Counted from the first letter of the stretch, positions 46,716 to 59,397 are shown. The stretch is DNA of 64,000 nucleotides from Erinaceus europaeus (GCF_950295315.1 NC_080181.1:1017026-1081025); one strand, 5' to 3'. Made by a program: numbers and translations. Notes: a model not told the origin generated them from the letters alone.

Positions 46716-47052
46716 TCTTCCTCCTATCCCTTTCTCTCTCACTGGTCTTTCTGCCAGGCTCCTTTACGATATGAATTTCCATTTTCTGTCAGCGCTGTGA
46801 TTGATTGGGTTCAGAAAAGCTGTACGTGCCAGTCCTGCTTTTGGACCTGTGCTTCAGATGTGTGGCGTTTATTTCTTCTCCTGCCTCTCGGCTCATCATC
46901 CATTCCAGCAGTAGGTTTTGACATGTGCAAATTAATAATCATTCAGTCAAAGTGAATCCAATGACCTTTGTGCCCACATGATGTACTAAGAGAGTCAGAT
47001 GCGTTTCTCATGAACTTCATGAACTCGAGTTTACAATTTAATGAGAGAAGCA

Positions 47053-47054
<2 letters not shown>
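46716..47054. other. Single-copy non-coding sequence
   Basis: No gene or repeat recognised. Confidence 0.4.

Positions 47055-47114
<60 letters not shown>
47055..47114. repeat. (GT)30 microsatellite
   Basis: Sixty bp of uninterrupted GT. Its length and purity make it a likely polymorphic site, and alternating purine-pyrimidine sequence of this length can adopt Z-DNA. Confidence 0.99.
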
Positions 47115-47116
<2 letters not shown>

Positions 47117-48270
47117 ATCTGTCTTCAGTAGCTTGACAGCTTATAATAGTTCTGTGTAACCACATGCTTTTTTTCACTTGCATGCCATACACTCCTGAGA
47201 AAATAGTTAACTTCTGTGGAAGACAGAATCAAGACAGGAAGTGAACTCTCTACAGGCTGGAGAGCTGGGCCAAAGCCAGTGCAGGGAAATAGGACAGGAA
47301 TGAAAATAGCGCTTTGATGGAGGTTCAGAGTTGCAGGTGGTGCTGGGTTCCAAGGTGCCCCCGCCAGCCTGGGGACAGTGACACCAAGTTTAGAGGAGCT
47401 GGTGCTCTCAGGCCGGCTGCATTCCAGGACCTCTACAGTCATGGATGCTTGCAGACCAACAAGGGGCACTGGTTGGAGCATGTTGCAGATGGAGCCTGGG
47501 GACAGCTGGGAGGGATGCTGTGGAGAAGATGTGCAGAAGAACGGCTATGGCTCCAGGAAGCTTGAGCAGTGCTCTGTGCTCTCTCAAGAGGGACAGTGGG
47601 TAGCAGCCCCTCAGGGACCAGATGGAGAGACCATCTCCAGACCATCTCCTACAGTCACAGCTGCCTGATGGGGTGCAGGAAGGCTGGGGAATAGAGCACT
47701 TGTGGACATTGGCCTTCTAGTCAAACCGGCAGGAGGCTGCAGCCAGGACAATGTGGGGTGTCTGCATGGAGGTCATGATGTGCCTCCAGGCTGCTGAGTG
47801 TCCTTGATGTGCCCAACAGATTTGGAGCAGAGCCTGGCCCCACAGCTTACTCCTCATACACCTTGACTTGCTTAGCTCTGCAGCCTGTCTCCTCACCAGT
47901 CCCTGGCTCCAGCTGGGGTTGGAAGTGTGGGGTGCTAAGCACGCAGGGGAAGTAACAAAAAGTATGTCAGCATCTGGCTAATCACCTGTTATTACCTAAC
48001 CAGTAATCCCTTATTGCTCACATCTCCAGGCCTTCCTTTGCTTGAGCCTCAGTCTTACTGCCATCTTCCAACCACAGCTCACAGGGCCTGGCAGGGAGAC
48101 AGCCAGGCTTTTAGTTTTCACTGAATGTCAAGCAGTTTGAATCAGAGAATGTGACATCAGCCTCCAGCATTCCAGTCTACTTTCTTGTTCTTTCTGTAGA
48201 GTATGAAATGTAGTATTGGACTCTTGCATCTTGGGAAAATACAGAATCCATAGTGCCTTGCAAGACAACA
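47115..48270. other. Single-copy non-coding sequence
   Basis: No gene or repeat recognised. Confidence 0.45.
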
Positions 48271-48380
48271 GTCGTGGGGGTAGTGAGTGCCTGAGGCTCT
48301 GGAAGCCCAGATTCAACCACCAGCATCTTCAGTGCTCTGGCCTCTCTGTTGCTTCCCCCAATAATATAAGTAGGTCTTTA
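48271..48380 (+). mobile_element. SINE (tRNA-derived), degenerate
   Basis: A head-like 'cgtgggggtagtgagtgcct', 'gaggctctggaagcccagat', 'tcaaccaccagcatcttcag', 'tgctctggcctctctgttgc' and the end 'aatataagtaggtcttta'. Best placed with SINE-C or SINE-B. Confidence 0.6.
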
Positions 48381-51300
48381 CAAAGGAGGAAGGTGTGGTT
48401 TGAAACAATCATGTTAGTAACAGTTGCAAACAGGTAGGGAGGGCTGCCTTCTACAGGCACTGTGCTAAGGGTTTCCATACTGAAACCACTAGTGTTTCCC
48501 ACCATTGTTATCTTAACATTGAATACGCCATCTTGCTTAAACTGGAAGTTCTAACATCCTCCACCTCTTGTTTTATGGATAGGGAGTCAGGTGCTCAGCT
48601 AGCCAGCTGCATTGGGGCACAGAGAAATTATAGTTAAGATAAGAGTTTTTCACCTCAAGTTCCACTGTTGTTCTTGATTCCACAACCAGTGCCTTTAAAC
48701 TCAGCTCATCCTCATTCACCTCTGTCCTCGTCTTTTGGTCAATGACCCCAGTAAGAAATAGTTGTAAATGCAATTCTTTTCACAACCCCTGCTCACTTTC
48801 TCTCTCACACACACTATTTATCTCTCTACAAAGCATTATTTATTCTTGTTACACCAACACTCTCTGGGTTGTTTTTTCTTTTTTTTTCATTTTATTGTAT
48901 TTCATTAAAAAACTCATAGGTCAGGTCTATTAAATTGATTTTACATCTTGCTAAGTGACCATTTACTCACTACAGTTTAAAGCATTACGCAGACTCACTG
49001 CTTCTTCTGGAGGTCCAGCCAGTGTCCTGCCCAGCGTGGACTGTGGTGCTGTGGACACGAGGGGCTGCCTTCTGCTCTGGGACGCCCAAAGCGGACTTGG
49101 TGTCTGCAGAGGTCACGGTGAAGGAGAAGCTCAGTGCACGTCGCATGAATCGCATGAATCATGTTGTCCAGATGAATCACTGCTGTCATGGGATTAAAGC
49201 AGATACATTGTTCCAAATCAGAGTCCTAAGTGGCTTGAACACTTCCATGGGAGATTGTGAATTATTATGTAATGGAAGCTAAATCATTGTAGTTTTTCAT
49301 TTCTGAGCAGCCACAGCTGTCAGGTCTGGTCCCATAGCAGAGCTGTGCCAAGCCAGGATGCACACAGGCACTAGGCCCACATGGATGCCATGGCTGATAG
49401 GCTGCTAGAAGCTGAGGCTTTGCCAGGCAGCATGGGAGCTGGCCTGGCGTGTCTGCGTGAGTCTGTCCACCCACCTGCCTCCTCCCAGCAGCCTAGACAC
49501 TGTTGCTGCTGTTCTGATACTTGGTCTTTGCTCAGGGCCCGGGTTAGTGGCAGAGAGAGAAGGGGGGCATCCCAGAGGCCTGTAGGTGGTGAGCACTGCC
49601 CTTTAGACATCAGTCCTGGTTCTCTGCAGGCAATGGTGTGAATGGCTGATTAGCTCTTCTCACTGTAGAGAAAGCCTCTTTATGGCTGATTTAAAACCCG
49701 ATGTCTGCTGTATCTCTGACGCATTACTTAGCTGGTTGTGCATAAGCACACTCCACCTTTGCCACCCCTCCCTGGCTGCAGTCTTTGTCTAGAGATAGTT
49801 ACCCCAGGACTTCACCACTGACAGGTGCCTGTGGGGTCTCCCTGTCAGGATAGGCCACATTTATAACACACCTGCTGGTGCCGAGGAGGAATCTGCCACT
49901 GGTCCCTATAGGACACACATTGAGGCCTAACTCATGGGAAAGTTGCAAGATAGTGGATCAAGAGCCATGGAAGTGACAGGTGTAAAGGAGAACTCACATA
50001 CATGGCCAGGCCTGTTTTGGTGTCTTCACAAAGCAGAAAAGGCTCCATTTGCTTCTTCTTTTTTCTTTACTCCATTTGCTTCTTAAAGGTGTGGGAGCAT
50101 GGCCATTCCAGGAGGGGGCAGCCCACAGTACTTCTGGGGTGTCTGCCAGTGTGCAGGTGGAAGAGCAGAGGATGTAAGAGGCCTGATGTGTCAGTGAGAC
50201 AGCCTGTGTCCCCACTGGAGATTGTTCCTGTGCTCCACTGTCCCGCTAACCCACCTGCCCAGATCTCCTGAGTCCTGGGCCACCCCCTCTTCGAAGGGAA
50301 CACCCTGGTCTTCCTAGACTTTAGACTCTCTGCTGGAGACTTGCTTATTCTTAGAGATTCATGTTTGGGTATCTGTTTCTATCTGGTCAGTTCTTGGTGG
50401 ATACATCTCAGAGAGTGGACGTGGGAGGTGGGAGGGCTGGGGCTTCCTGCCGCTGGCCCTGTGGCTGCCCCTGGGAGGCTGAGGGTGCTCCTCCCGCCGC
50501 AGCCCCCAGGCTCCTGTGAGCTCCTCTCAGCCAGCCTCCTGCTATTTTAATTAAACTTAGCTTTTAGCAGCTCTTCCTTTTTCCACTCTCCTGAGGCCAA
50601 CGAGGTGTACTGCTTGTGCTTTTCCTCTCATTGCCACATGTTGGACTGTGCTAATGGATGTTAGTGGGCTCTGTTAGCTCTAACCTCGCCCTTCCTCCAT
50701 CCTTATTCACTGTGTGTAGACTTGTCATTCCACCAAGAGTGATTGCTGAGGCTATGAGCCCTATCTCTCAGGTGCCCTAAGGCCACGGTCCATGTGCAGT
50801 GAGAGCTGCTTCTCCTCTTCCTGCGGCTGTCACAGTGCAACAGGGGAGACAGACATTCGCCCCACCACCAGGCCTCATGTGCCAACAGCCACTCCCACAA
50901 GCTGCCCAGAGTTGGAGCAGACTTGGGCAGAGTGTGCCCATTCCACCTGCATGTCAGAGTAGGCTGACAGTCCTGCAGTTCCCACTACCCTGCTCCCTGC
51001 TTTCCTATTCTGTCACCTCCTCCCATGGGGGCATGGACTTTCCCAGGTTGGACTGGAGTTGATAGAAGGCAGGGAGGGCAAGCTGGTGGTCTGTGGGGAG
51101 ATGGCACAGAAACACCTCAACACTTGCTCAGCTCCCTCTGATCCTCAGCTGCCCTTGTCTGACCAAGGATTCTGAGCTTCACCTATACCTTGTATGCTGA
51201 AGGGTACACCAGCCTCCTGCATTTTGGTTTTTGAGGAATAGTTTCTCACTGAATACTGGATATTTACCACTAAGGAGCATATACTGTCTGAAGATAAATT

Positions 51301-53940
51301 TGTGCTATCTTCTGGCTGGCAGTGTCCAGGGGGCCCAGGACAGAATAGGTAGCAGGCAGCAAAGATTACTTGGAGTTTACTGGCATACTCAAGAAGCAGT
51401 CACCAGGAAAGGACAGACAGTGAAAGGGTGAGCAGGGGAAGGCGTGTCAGCAGGGAGAGAGCTGGCTATGGTTGCTGGGCAGGAGTGTGCTGCTCACACA
51501 CCTGCAGTGTAAAGTAAGTCTGCGGGAAAGCGGAGGGAGAAGTGTGTCCTGGCCCCCCTGGCTCAGGGCAGATGTCTGTCCACGCCATAACTTCCTGTTC
51601 TGTTGCAAGGTGTAGATGCCTCGTCTCTTGACATTCAGGATGACTAGAAGCTGACTGCTGGTTTTTGCACTTGTACTTACTTGTCTTAGTCCCGGGGTTT
51701 TTCAGTGGCCTGACCTGGCTCTGAACTATTGCTGTTCTGTCTGCCTGGCAAAAAGTCTTACAATTTTACATCATGGCACTGTCTAGCCCCAGGATCAGAC
51801 TCCTTCAGTAGAGCCATTTACAAATGTGTTCTAAACTGTCAGCTAATGACATTTCCTGCAGTAATTGAGACATCAAAGTCTGTGGGTTCCTAAGATGGGT
51901 GTTTCTCATTGTGTGACTATTACTCACTTCAAATTATGGGCAGTGTCTAAATTAAAATTCCAAAAAAAAAAAAAGGGAGAAAAAAAATCAGCATGATTTT
52001 TCATCTCCACCTTGGAGAAACTGCAGAGCAACTTGTTTACAAATCTCAGGAATTTGTTCTAAAACTAACATTTACCTGCACTGCTATTTGCACAGCTTAG
52101 CATCAGTAGGCATGTTGACAGAGAGGTTTTGAAAGAGCCTTCCTGCCTGGGGCAGAAGCAGTGTGGGGTCAGCCAGTGGGCCTGCTGGGCATGCTCCTGC
52201 CCTGTTCTCTGTAGGAATGGCTGCATTTGGGGCTTCAGTCCACCTCCTGCAGAGGCCTGAGGGGGGCAGGAGTCTTCTGTGCTCATCTGAGAAGAGTCAG
52301 TGCCGTCTGTGCCAGGTCCTGTCCACACAGCCACAGGTTCATCTCAATTACCCACAGAAGATGAGTGTGGGGTGGTGAGCATGTCAGAGGTGAGAACCAT
52401 CTAATGGGATGAAATGCAGATGAAAATTGGAAAACAATCCAAGAAAGCTATAGGAGATGAGAGGGAGAAACTCAATTAGCAACACCAAATGTGTCTCCTC
52501 CTGGCCCTGCTGTCTTTGTGCTGTTGTGGTTGCTTATCTGGTTATTAGGAGGAAGGCGTGTGAAGGTACCTTGTGCCTGAAGGTACAGTGTCTGTGCATG
52601 TGTCTAATGCCTAAGCAGAGTCTGAGACCCAACCAACCTGGCTTGTCACCCGGAGTGTCATTGTCTGCTTGACTTTCACCACCCTGCTCAGAGACAAGAG
52701 GTGATTCGGTGAAATTAAACCTTCAGGAGTTCTGTGTGGTGTTTTTCCCATGACAAGATTCTGGAAACTTGTCACAATAAGTGTGGTGATGAGTGTCTGG
52801 GTCACATACAGGAAACAGGACACCAACGCTCAAGGTTGACCAGACCCACCTTCCCTAGTCTACTGTGTGTCTCACCCTGCCACCACTGCTGCCGCCTGGA
52901 ATGCATGTTTGCCCAGGGAATCAGTGCAGCTGTTTTGGCATCCAGTGCCATTATCTGTGTGAGCACACAGATGGTCAACCTCTCATCATCTAGGAAAGAT
53001 GGGATGCATTCACTTGGGGAATAGAGGTGAGCAGAGTGCTCTGCTCCCCCTCAGCTAGCACCCTGGCAGGGCTGGCATTCTGAGACTGGCCCTGGGTGTG
53101 AGCAGCTTCACCTGCAGGGCTTAGGCTCTGATATGGGAGATTCAGAAAAGGAAAGAGTATTTCCTTTGACTTGGATCAAGGTCCTCCAAAAAGGAAATTC
53201 AGGTGAAGGGCAGACCAGTCACAGGGAGGCACTCTGATGTGTGCATATGGTGTATTTGCCCTTCCACACTGGGAGTCAAGTAGCTGTAGCTATAGCTGGT
53301 GTGAATGTGCCAGGCTAAATGTGCACGCTGTAGGCATGGGTCTGACATTTTGGTTTAGGAATCTTCCTACAAGTCTTAACTGCTCAAAGGTGAGAAGGCT
53401 TTTCTGAACAAAACTCAGATTCCTTCCCTCATGTGCACAAGTCTGTTCTGAGCCCCTGACACCCTGTGCTGGATGAGCACTGGTGCTAGGTCCAAATACT
53501 GAGTCAAGGAATGACACCCGTGAGTGTATCCACCTGAGGAGATTCCCACTCAAAGAGCTAATGGTTCTGTTCTAACATTTGGTTTCATGGACAACTTTTA
53601 ATTGCATTGAAGTCATGGCACATGTAAAGTCTTTCTTTCCAAAAAAATTTTCAGCTCCATCTCTTTGCCAATAATTGTGTTTTGTCTCATCACAAAAAAG
53701 TGACATTTTGTCCTGATCAAATGATTAAAATACAATGAAGAATGATTTAAAGATTTTTATTTATGTAGTCAGTTGTTGTTCCTCAGGGTGGTAAGTGATG
53801 GTGTCATTTTTTAAATTTTTTAATTTAAAGAAGTATTTGTCTTTATTGCAAAGTGTGACCAGAAATTGCTGAAGGATGTGTGATTATTATAACCTTTCTA
53901 GAAGGTAGTTGGTTCAGATGCACTTAGAGTGCACATTGTT
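48381..53940. other. Long single-copy non-coding stretch
   Basis: Over 5.5 kb I recognise no transposon, RNA gene or exon. Simple features are a T-rich patch at 48872-48890 and A runs at 51962-51973. A short tandem 'cgcatgaat' (two copies) lies near 49141-49158. Confidence 0.45.
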
Positions 53941-54039
53941 GGCCAGGAAAGAGTGAGTGTCAGTGGTTAAAGTGCATGCTGTACAATGTGTGAGGTCCTG
54001 AATTCACTCCCCAGCATTACCTACAACAAATAAACAAAG
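53941..54039 (+). mobile_element. SINE fragment (tRNA-derived)
   Basis: The head 'ggccaggaaagagtgagtgt' is followed by 'cagtggttaaagtgcatgct', a B-box-like 'gaattcactccccagcatta' and an A-rich end. Short and diverged. Confidence 0.6.
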
Positions 54040-54349
54040 TGTGCTTATGGTTTGACCCATTAATTCTACCTCCTAGTTAGTGATGGCAACGAGATGCAGA
54101 TGTGCTGTTGTTTCTCCAAACGTGAGTTACAATAATGAAAAATAAAACACAGAAGACCCAGCATGGAGGCGACACTAGGTCAGTAATAAACACCACCTGA
54201 GCATGTAACAGACACTGTGAGCTTTGAGTGTGTGTCAGCCCGTACTCTGGGCACACACACAGGGTGTAGCGGATGGTTTCATACAGGAAGCTCCTATTTG
54301 ATCTTGACATTGGACTAGCAGGCAGTGTTGTATGGTTGCTAAAAAGGGA

Positions 54350-55170
54350 TCCTACTGAAAAAGGATTTTGTTATATTGTTGGTGGGAATACAAATTAGTA
54401 CAGCCCCTTTGGAAAATAGTATGGAGAGTCATTAAACAAATAAAACTGGAATTACCTTATGATCCAGCAGTACTACTAGGAGACATTTACCCAAAGGACA
54501 CAGAAGCACTCATCTGAAGGGAGATAGCCACCCCATGTCCATGGCTGCATTCTTCTCAGTAGTCAGAGAAGGAGTATCCTAAATGTCTACTGACGGATGA
54601 CTGGAGAAAGAAGTTATGGTATAGGGGTCATCTAGTGGTGCACCTGCTTACAGTGTGCAAGAACCTGAGTTTGAGCCCTAAGACCCCACCTGCAGGGGGA
54701 AACTTGTAAGTGGTGAAGCAGTGTTGCAGGTGTCTCTCTCCCTCTCTGTCACCCCCTTCCCTCTCAATTTCTGGATGTTTCTATAAAATAAAATAAAGAT
54801 AATAAAAAATTAAAACATTAAAAAAGAAGATATATATATATATACTCTATGGAATACTACTCTACTACCAAAAAAGATGATATTATGTCTTCTTTTGGAG
54901 CGAAATGGGTGGAAACGGGGTTGCTTATGCTTAGTGAAATAAGTAAAAAGATGAAAGACAGCTACCAAATGGTTCCACTCATAGGAAATCTAAAAAAGTA
55001 AAGCACATGAGCTTGCAAAAAAGATAAATGAAGCAGTAACCAAGCTGGAGTCTAAGACTTTGTAAGAACTATGCTTGTTATCATTGGGAGGGTGGGGGCA
55101 CAGATCTTTGCTGGTGAGTGTGACTTGGACTGTGACCTTATGATCCTATAAGTCACTATTAAAGCATTAA
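54350..55170 (+). mobile_element. L1 3' part (ORF2 C-terminus and 3'UTR), interrupted by a SINE
   Basis: 'tattgttggtgggaatacaa', 'ccttatgatccagcagtact' and 'ggaatactactctactacca' are the conserved L1 ORF2 3' words. Downstream, 'gagtctaagactttgtaaga', 'gggagggtgggggcacagat' and 'tcactattaaagcattaa' form the 3'UTR. A SINE at 54623-54826 splits the word preceding 'tatggaatac'. It is 5'-truncated, and the remaining ORF2 is full of stops. Confidence 0.85.
54623..54826 (+). mobile_element. SINE ('SINE-A') nested in L1
   Basis: 'tcatctagtggtgcacctgc', 'tgagtttgagccctaagacc', 'ccacctgcagggggaaactt', 'gtggtgaagcagtgttgcag', a CT tract, 'ctcaatttctggatgtttct' and an A-rich tail. It sits between 'gaagttatggtat' and 'gaagatatatatat', the diverged duplicate of one L1 sequence, so it is younger than the L1. 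Confidence 0.88.
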
Positions 55171-55395
55171 TATTTTTCTCTTTTTCATTGTTTAGTGATT
55201 CAATATTGATTTATAAGATAATAGGGGTATAATTCCACACCACTCCTATCACCAGAGTTCTGTATCCCCACTTCCCTTCAATGGAAACTGTAGCAGTTCT
55301 CCTAAGGTCACAGATCGGAGCTGACTTTATATCTATCACTGTCTATCTATGTCTGTTATACATTGCCTATTTTTCCTGTGGTCTTGCCTTCACTT
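55171..55395 (-). mobile_element. L1 3'UTR end, minus strand
   Basis: 'ataataggggtataattcca', 'ccaccactcct'-type words, 'accagagttctgtatcccca', 'ggaaactgtagcagttctcc' and 'taaggtcacagatcggagct' form an L1 3'UTR in reverse. Its 3' end abuts that of the plus-strand L1, so the two lie tail to tail. Confidence 0.75.
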
Positions 55396-55649
55396 CCTTA
55401 AAGCATTAGTATGTTTAATGGGCCCTGTTGAGCTGTAGTCATTGCTGGGGAAAGGTGTTGAGTATAAAAGAGTGGGTAAAGATCCACCTTTACAGACAAA
55501 GGTGCTGTAAGTGAAATGATATAGAACAGAGACAGCACAATAATCATACAGATGGTTACATGTCAGGGTCATATGATAATGACTGAGCTTTTTCCCTTTT
55601 TCTATACTTATTTACATTGCTGGTTTTCTCCTTCAGTAAAGTCTGAACG
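55396..55649. other. Sequence between two L1 pieces
   Basis: No recognised feature. It may be further L1 or the original single-copy DNA. Confidence 0.35.
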
Positions 55650-56376
55650 TTTTTTAAAATTTTTTATTTATAAAAAGGAAACATTGACTAATCCATAGGA
55701 GAAGAGGGGTACAACTCCACACAGTTCCCACCACCAGAACTCCATATCCCATCCCCATCCCCTGATAGCTTTCCTGTTATTTAACCCTCTGGGAATATGG
55801 ACCCAAGGTCATTGTGGGATGCAGAAGGTGGAAGGTCTGGCTTCTGTAATTGCTTCCCCGCTGAACATGGGTGTTTACAGGTTGATCATACTCCCAGCCT
55901 GTCTCTCTCTTTCCCTAGTGGGGAAGAGCTCTGGGGAAGCAGAGCTCCAGGACACATTGGTGGGGTTGTCTGTACAAGATAGTCTGGTGGGCATCATGCT
56001 AGCATCTGGAACCTGGTGGTTGAAAAGAGAGTTAATATACAAAGCCAAATAAATTGTTGACTAATCATGGACCTAAAGGCTGGAATAGTGCAGATGAAGA
56101 GTTGGGGGGGGCTCCATTTTGTAGATAGCTAGTAGGCATATTTTAGTTATATTCCAAAGGGCCTGTTTCTATACTAGTGTTGTTTTTTTGTTTGTTTGTT
56201 TGTTTTTTTCTTTTTCCTTTTTCCCCTGAGCCTGAAATCTGATATGCAGGTGGATCCAAGTTATTGTCTGGGAGATGATATCATGGCTAGAAAAAGGACC
56301 AGAAAGCTGGATCATGGAAGAGAATAGCTCCCTAATATGGGAAAGGGGTATAAATATTGTTGATTGTAAACCCCAT
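55650..56376 (-). mobile_element. L1 3'UTR (second type), minus strand
   Basis: 'tataaaaaggaaacattgac', 'agaggggtacaactccacac', 'agttcccaccaccagaactc', 'catccccatcccctgatagc', 'ggacccaaggtcattgtggg' and 'gaacatgggtgtttacaggt' form the reverse of the UTR type in the 38-kb insertion, here about 730 bp long. No ORF2 remains. Confidence 0.82.
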
Positions 56377-56595
56377 TTAAACACAATAATTTTAAATGGT
56401 TCAAAAGTTCTGGCTCAGAAAAAGTCCCATCCTCTCTCCTTCCCTCCACTTTCTTCATCTTATTCTACCTGCCTATCTATCACCCCTCTTCCTCCTTTCT
56501 GTACTGAAACATGTAAGTGGGGAAATAGTCACATTCCTTTCTTAGTCTGCCATTGCTATCAGAAAACTTCTCCTTTTAAAGAAATAAAATGTGGG

Positions 56596-56667
56596 CTGGT
56601 GACCCAAACCCAGGTTCTTATGCATGGTGATATGTGCTCTTACCTGGGAATAGCAGCACTCAGCCCC
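56596..56667 (-). mobile_element. SINE-A head fragment, minus strand
   Basis: 'cccaaacccaggttcttatg', 'catggtgatatgtgctctta' and 'cctgggaatagcagcactca' resemble the reverse of the SINE-A head. The body is absent. Confidence 0.5.
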
Positions 56668-56880
56668 TCAATCTTCCTTTCTAGTGGACCCGTATCATTG
56701 CCCTGTGTTTGGTGGGCATGCAGGTCAGCACAGACCACAGAAAGGATTGGCAGTTGGAGGGAAATCTGGTTACAGGACACCCAAAATAATGAAATTATTT
56801 TCATTAAGGTAGCTTCCAGCCTGGAACTCTACCCCCTTCCTGATGGCAGGCCTTGGTTTCTGGCCCCATGACACAGGAGA

Positions 56881-56982
56881 GTGATAACTGAAAGCGAAGT
56901 GGATGTTTTGAGTCCCGGGGTTCAAGTCCCTAGTCCACACCTGCAAGGGAGGAGTTTCAGGAGTGGTGAAGCAATACTTCAG

Positions 56983-57017
<35 letters not shown>

Positions 57018-57074
57018 CACCCCTTTCAGCTCATCGATATCTCTATCAAGAATGAATGAATAAATAAATAAGAG
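56881..57074 (+). mobile_element. SINE ('SINE-A') with expanded CT tract
   Basis: Near 'ggggttcaagtccctagtcc' (B-box region), 'cacacctgcaagggaggagt', 'gtggtgaagcaatacttcag', an expanded (TC)n (56986-57014), then 'ctcatcgatatctctatcaa' and an AATA-rich tail. Confidence 0.78.
56986..57014. repeat. (TC)n microsatellite
   Basis: Twenty-nine bp of pure TC, grown from the SINE's own pyrimidine tract. Confidence 0.95.
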
Positions 57075-57109
57075 TGTATTATAAATAAGTAAGGTAAAAA
57101 AAAAGTCAG

Positions 57110-57113
<4 letters not shown>

Positions 57114-57162
<49 letters not shown>
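57114..57162. repeat. (GT)24 microsatellite
   Basis: Forty-nine bp of uninterrupted GT shortly after the SINE tail. Confidence 0.98.
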
Positions 57163-57165
<3 letters not shown>

Positions 57166-59068
57166 AGCCTGCTAAACCCCCCTGTCAGGCAGCTCTACAG
57201 AGTGCTGCTAAGCTTAGGAGTGTCTGAGTCCAAAACAGAGGAGGAAGCTGTCCGTTTTCATTGTCTCTAAAGGAAAGCCAGGATTCGGGCTGCTGCCTTG
57301 GCTGGCATCTTGTGTGCAGTCTGCCACTGCAGGGCTTGTGCAGTAACACAGAGTGAAGGGGCTGGTCTGTCAGCACACCATTGTTCTCACAGCATGTCGA
57401 TGCCCCTTCTCCCTCTGCAAAAGCAAAAGCTGCCTCACCAATGGAGTCAGCATACAGGGGAGCAAATATGTGGGGAAGGCAGGAGTAGGATGAGAGCTCC
57501 ACAGAACACGCTGCCTGTTGGGTTACTCCAGGGACCCCAGGTCTTGGCTCCCATCACTCATGATGGACCTGTGAGCAGGGCAGCAGTGAGTCTTGCTGCC
57601 ACACTGACTGAGGCCTTCATCAGGCTCTGGGACACTGCATGACACTATCTGCATTGAAGGTAGCAAAGGGGAAGTCCCCAACTCAAAAACAAACCAAGCT
57701 CATGACTTTGAGAACATTGGTTTATGAAATAGCATGATTCACTGCTGAATTTCAGAGCCTGTCAGGTGCTGATTCAACACAGATGCAGAGTCAAAAATCA
57801 AGGACAATATGACCATCCCATTAGAGTTTCCTCATATCCACAGCAGAGCAGCAGGTCTCTTTGGCTCTTGTGTTTCTTCTTTGGTACAGCTAGTCAGAAG
57901 ATACTTGTCTACAAAAAAAAAAAAAAAATCAGACACCCCTGGTTGCCCAGCTTTGCCAAATGCTATGGTGTTGGGATGATTACTTCTTTAGCATTTACAG
58001 TGCTCCAAAGCCCTAGCCCACCTCAAGCTGGAGGAAAACAAGGCAGAATTGTCCTTTCTGCTGGGAACTCTCAGGAGACACTAAAGCCACAGAAACAAAG
58101 AGCCAGGATAAAGATCTGGGAGTTAGCAACCCTTGCTGGGGAGGAGCCCCTCTGAATTCAGGCCCTTGAAAGTAGGAACTGGATAGGGCTGGGGGAGGGG
58201 CAGGGAGCCAGGGAGCTGCAGGACCCAGCAGCAGCCTTTTCTGCAGGAAAGCAAAAGAGTGTGCATATTTCAGCCCCCCAATTTGCCTGGCCCCAAACCA
58301 ATCAGCATTTGAATCTTCTGAGGAAATGTAAAAATGGATTCAGAAGAATACATCGCAGCAACTTTTAGAAATTGAGGAAAGTAATGAAACTATTGAGTTT
58401 CCTATTACCAGAGAGCTGATACCAGCCTGCTGAGAGGGGCTACCTGCATGGAATTGCCTCCCTTTTCATGATAATGGACACATGTGGGCAGAGCCGCAGG
58501 CAGCCAGGTAATAAAAAACCCTTGCCACTCTCACTCTGCTCCAGGTCCCTGCCTGGCCACTTGATTAGCTGGGCGATTCACTTAAACCCCCAATTTAAGA
58601 AGTGCATTTTAAATATATGCTGTTTCAGTATGTGGGCTGCATGGCACATGCAGGTCTGAGCATGACTAGCATATACAGAAGGGCCATGTGAAGCACCGAG
58701 AGCACTCGGGTTCCTCCACCATCCACCCTGATCACAGGCTCAGGCTCGTCTGAGCAGCAGTGTTTACACTGGCAGTGGGTATAGATGTGACCACAGGAGC
58801 AGGTGTGACAACCTGCTAGCCCTGGAGGGTGAAAATCCCCACTCCTCCCACATTGTAGCCCCATTCCGCCCAGAACAGTGGTCCCGGTGAAGACGGCAGG
58901 ATCCATCCCTGGTGTAGGGATGAACAGGATGCGAGAGGGCCTAGTAGTTCGTGTGATTCTGTTTAGCCAGGGGTAGCTCATGAGGTCTGGAGCCCAGGAG
59001 GGACTCTGTGCTCTCAGCAACGAGCCAGTCCAATTCTTAAATAAACATGCTGTGTAAAAACACATTGG
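57163..59068. other. Single-copy non-coding sequence
   Basis: No transposon recognised. An A run lies at about 57912-57928. The frame at 58625-59245 (minus, 206 codons) has no recognisable domain. Confidence 0.45.
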
Positions 59069-59228
59069 CGGGGGGGGCTGGCAGAATAGCTCCCTTGGAT
59101 ACTGTGCTCTGTTGCCCTGTGCACAACCCATGCTCAAGCCTGGCCCCACCACAGTGAAGAAAGAGTCTGTGCTGTTGTCACTTTTGTTCTCTGCCTTTCT
59201 GCCTCTCTGTTTCAATCTAATTTTTTTA
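59069..59228 (+). mobile_element. SINE ('SINE-C'-like)
   Basis: 'ggctggcagaatagctccct', 'ttgccctgtgcacaacccat', 'gctcaagcctggccccacca', a CT-rich body and the end 'caatctaatttttttaaa'. The head and B-box region are clear. Confidence 0.7.
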
Positions 59229-59235
59229 AATGCAC

Positions 59236-59397
59236 TAAAGACCAAAGCGATAAATCAGTGTCAGACCATAGAACTGTCATGCCCGAGACTACAGAGGCCC
59301 CTAGGTTGAATCCCACCACTTCCATAAGCCAAAGCTGAGCAGTGCTCTGGTCTCTTGCTCTCATTCTGTGGCTCATAAAAATAAATAAATTTTTTTT
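59236..59397 (+). mobile_element. SINE ('SINE-B')
   Basis: 'actgtcatgcccgagactac', 'cctaggttgaatcccaccac', 'cataagccaaagctgagcag', 'tgctctggtctcttgctctc' and an AATA-rich tail. It directly follows the tail of the previous SINE. 'atgcact' before and after suggests a short TSD. Confidence 0.78.

Noticed and set aside
58625..59245. 206-codon minus-strand frame as a gene
   Set aside because: It runs into a SINE at one end and has no recognised motif.
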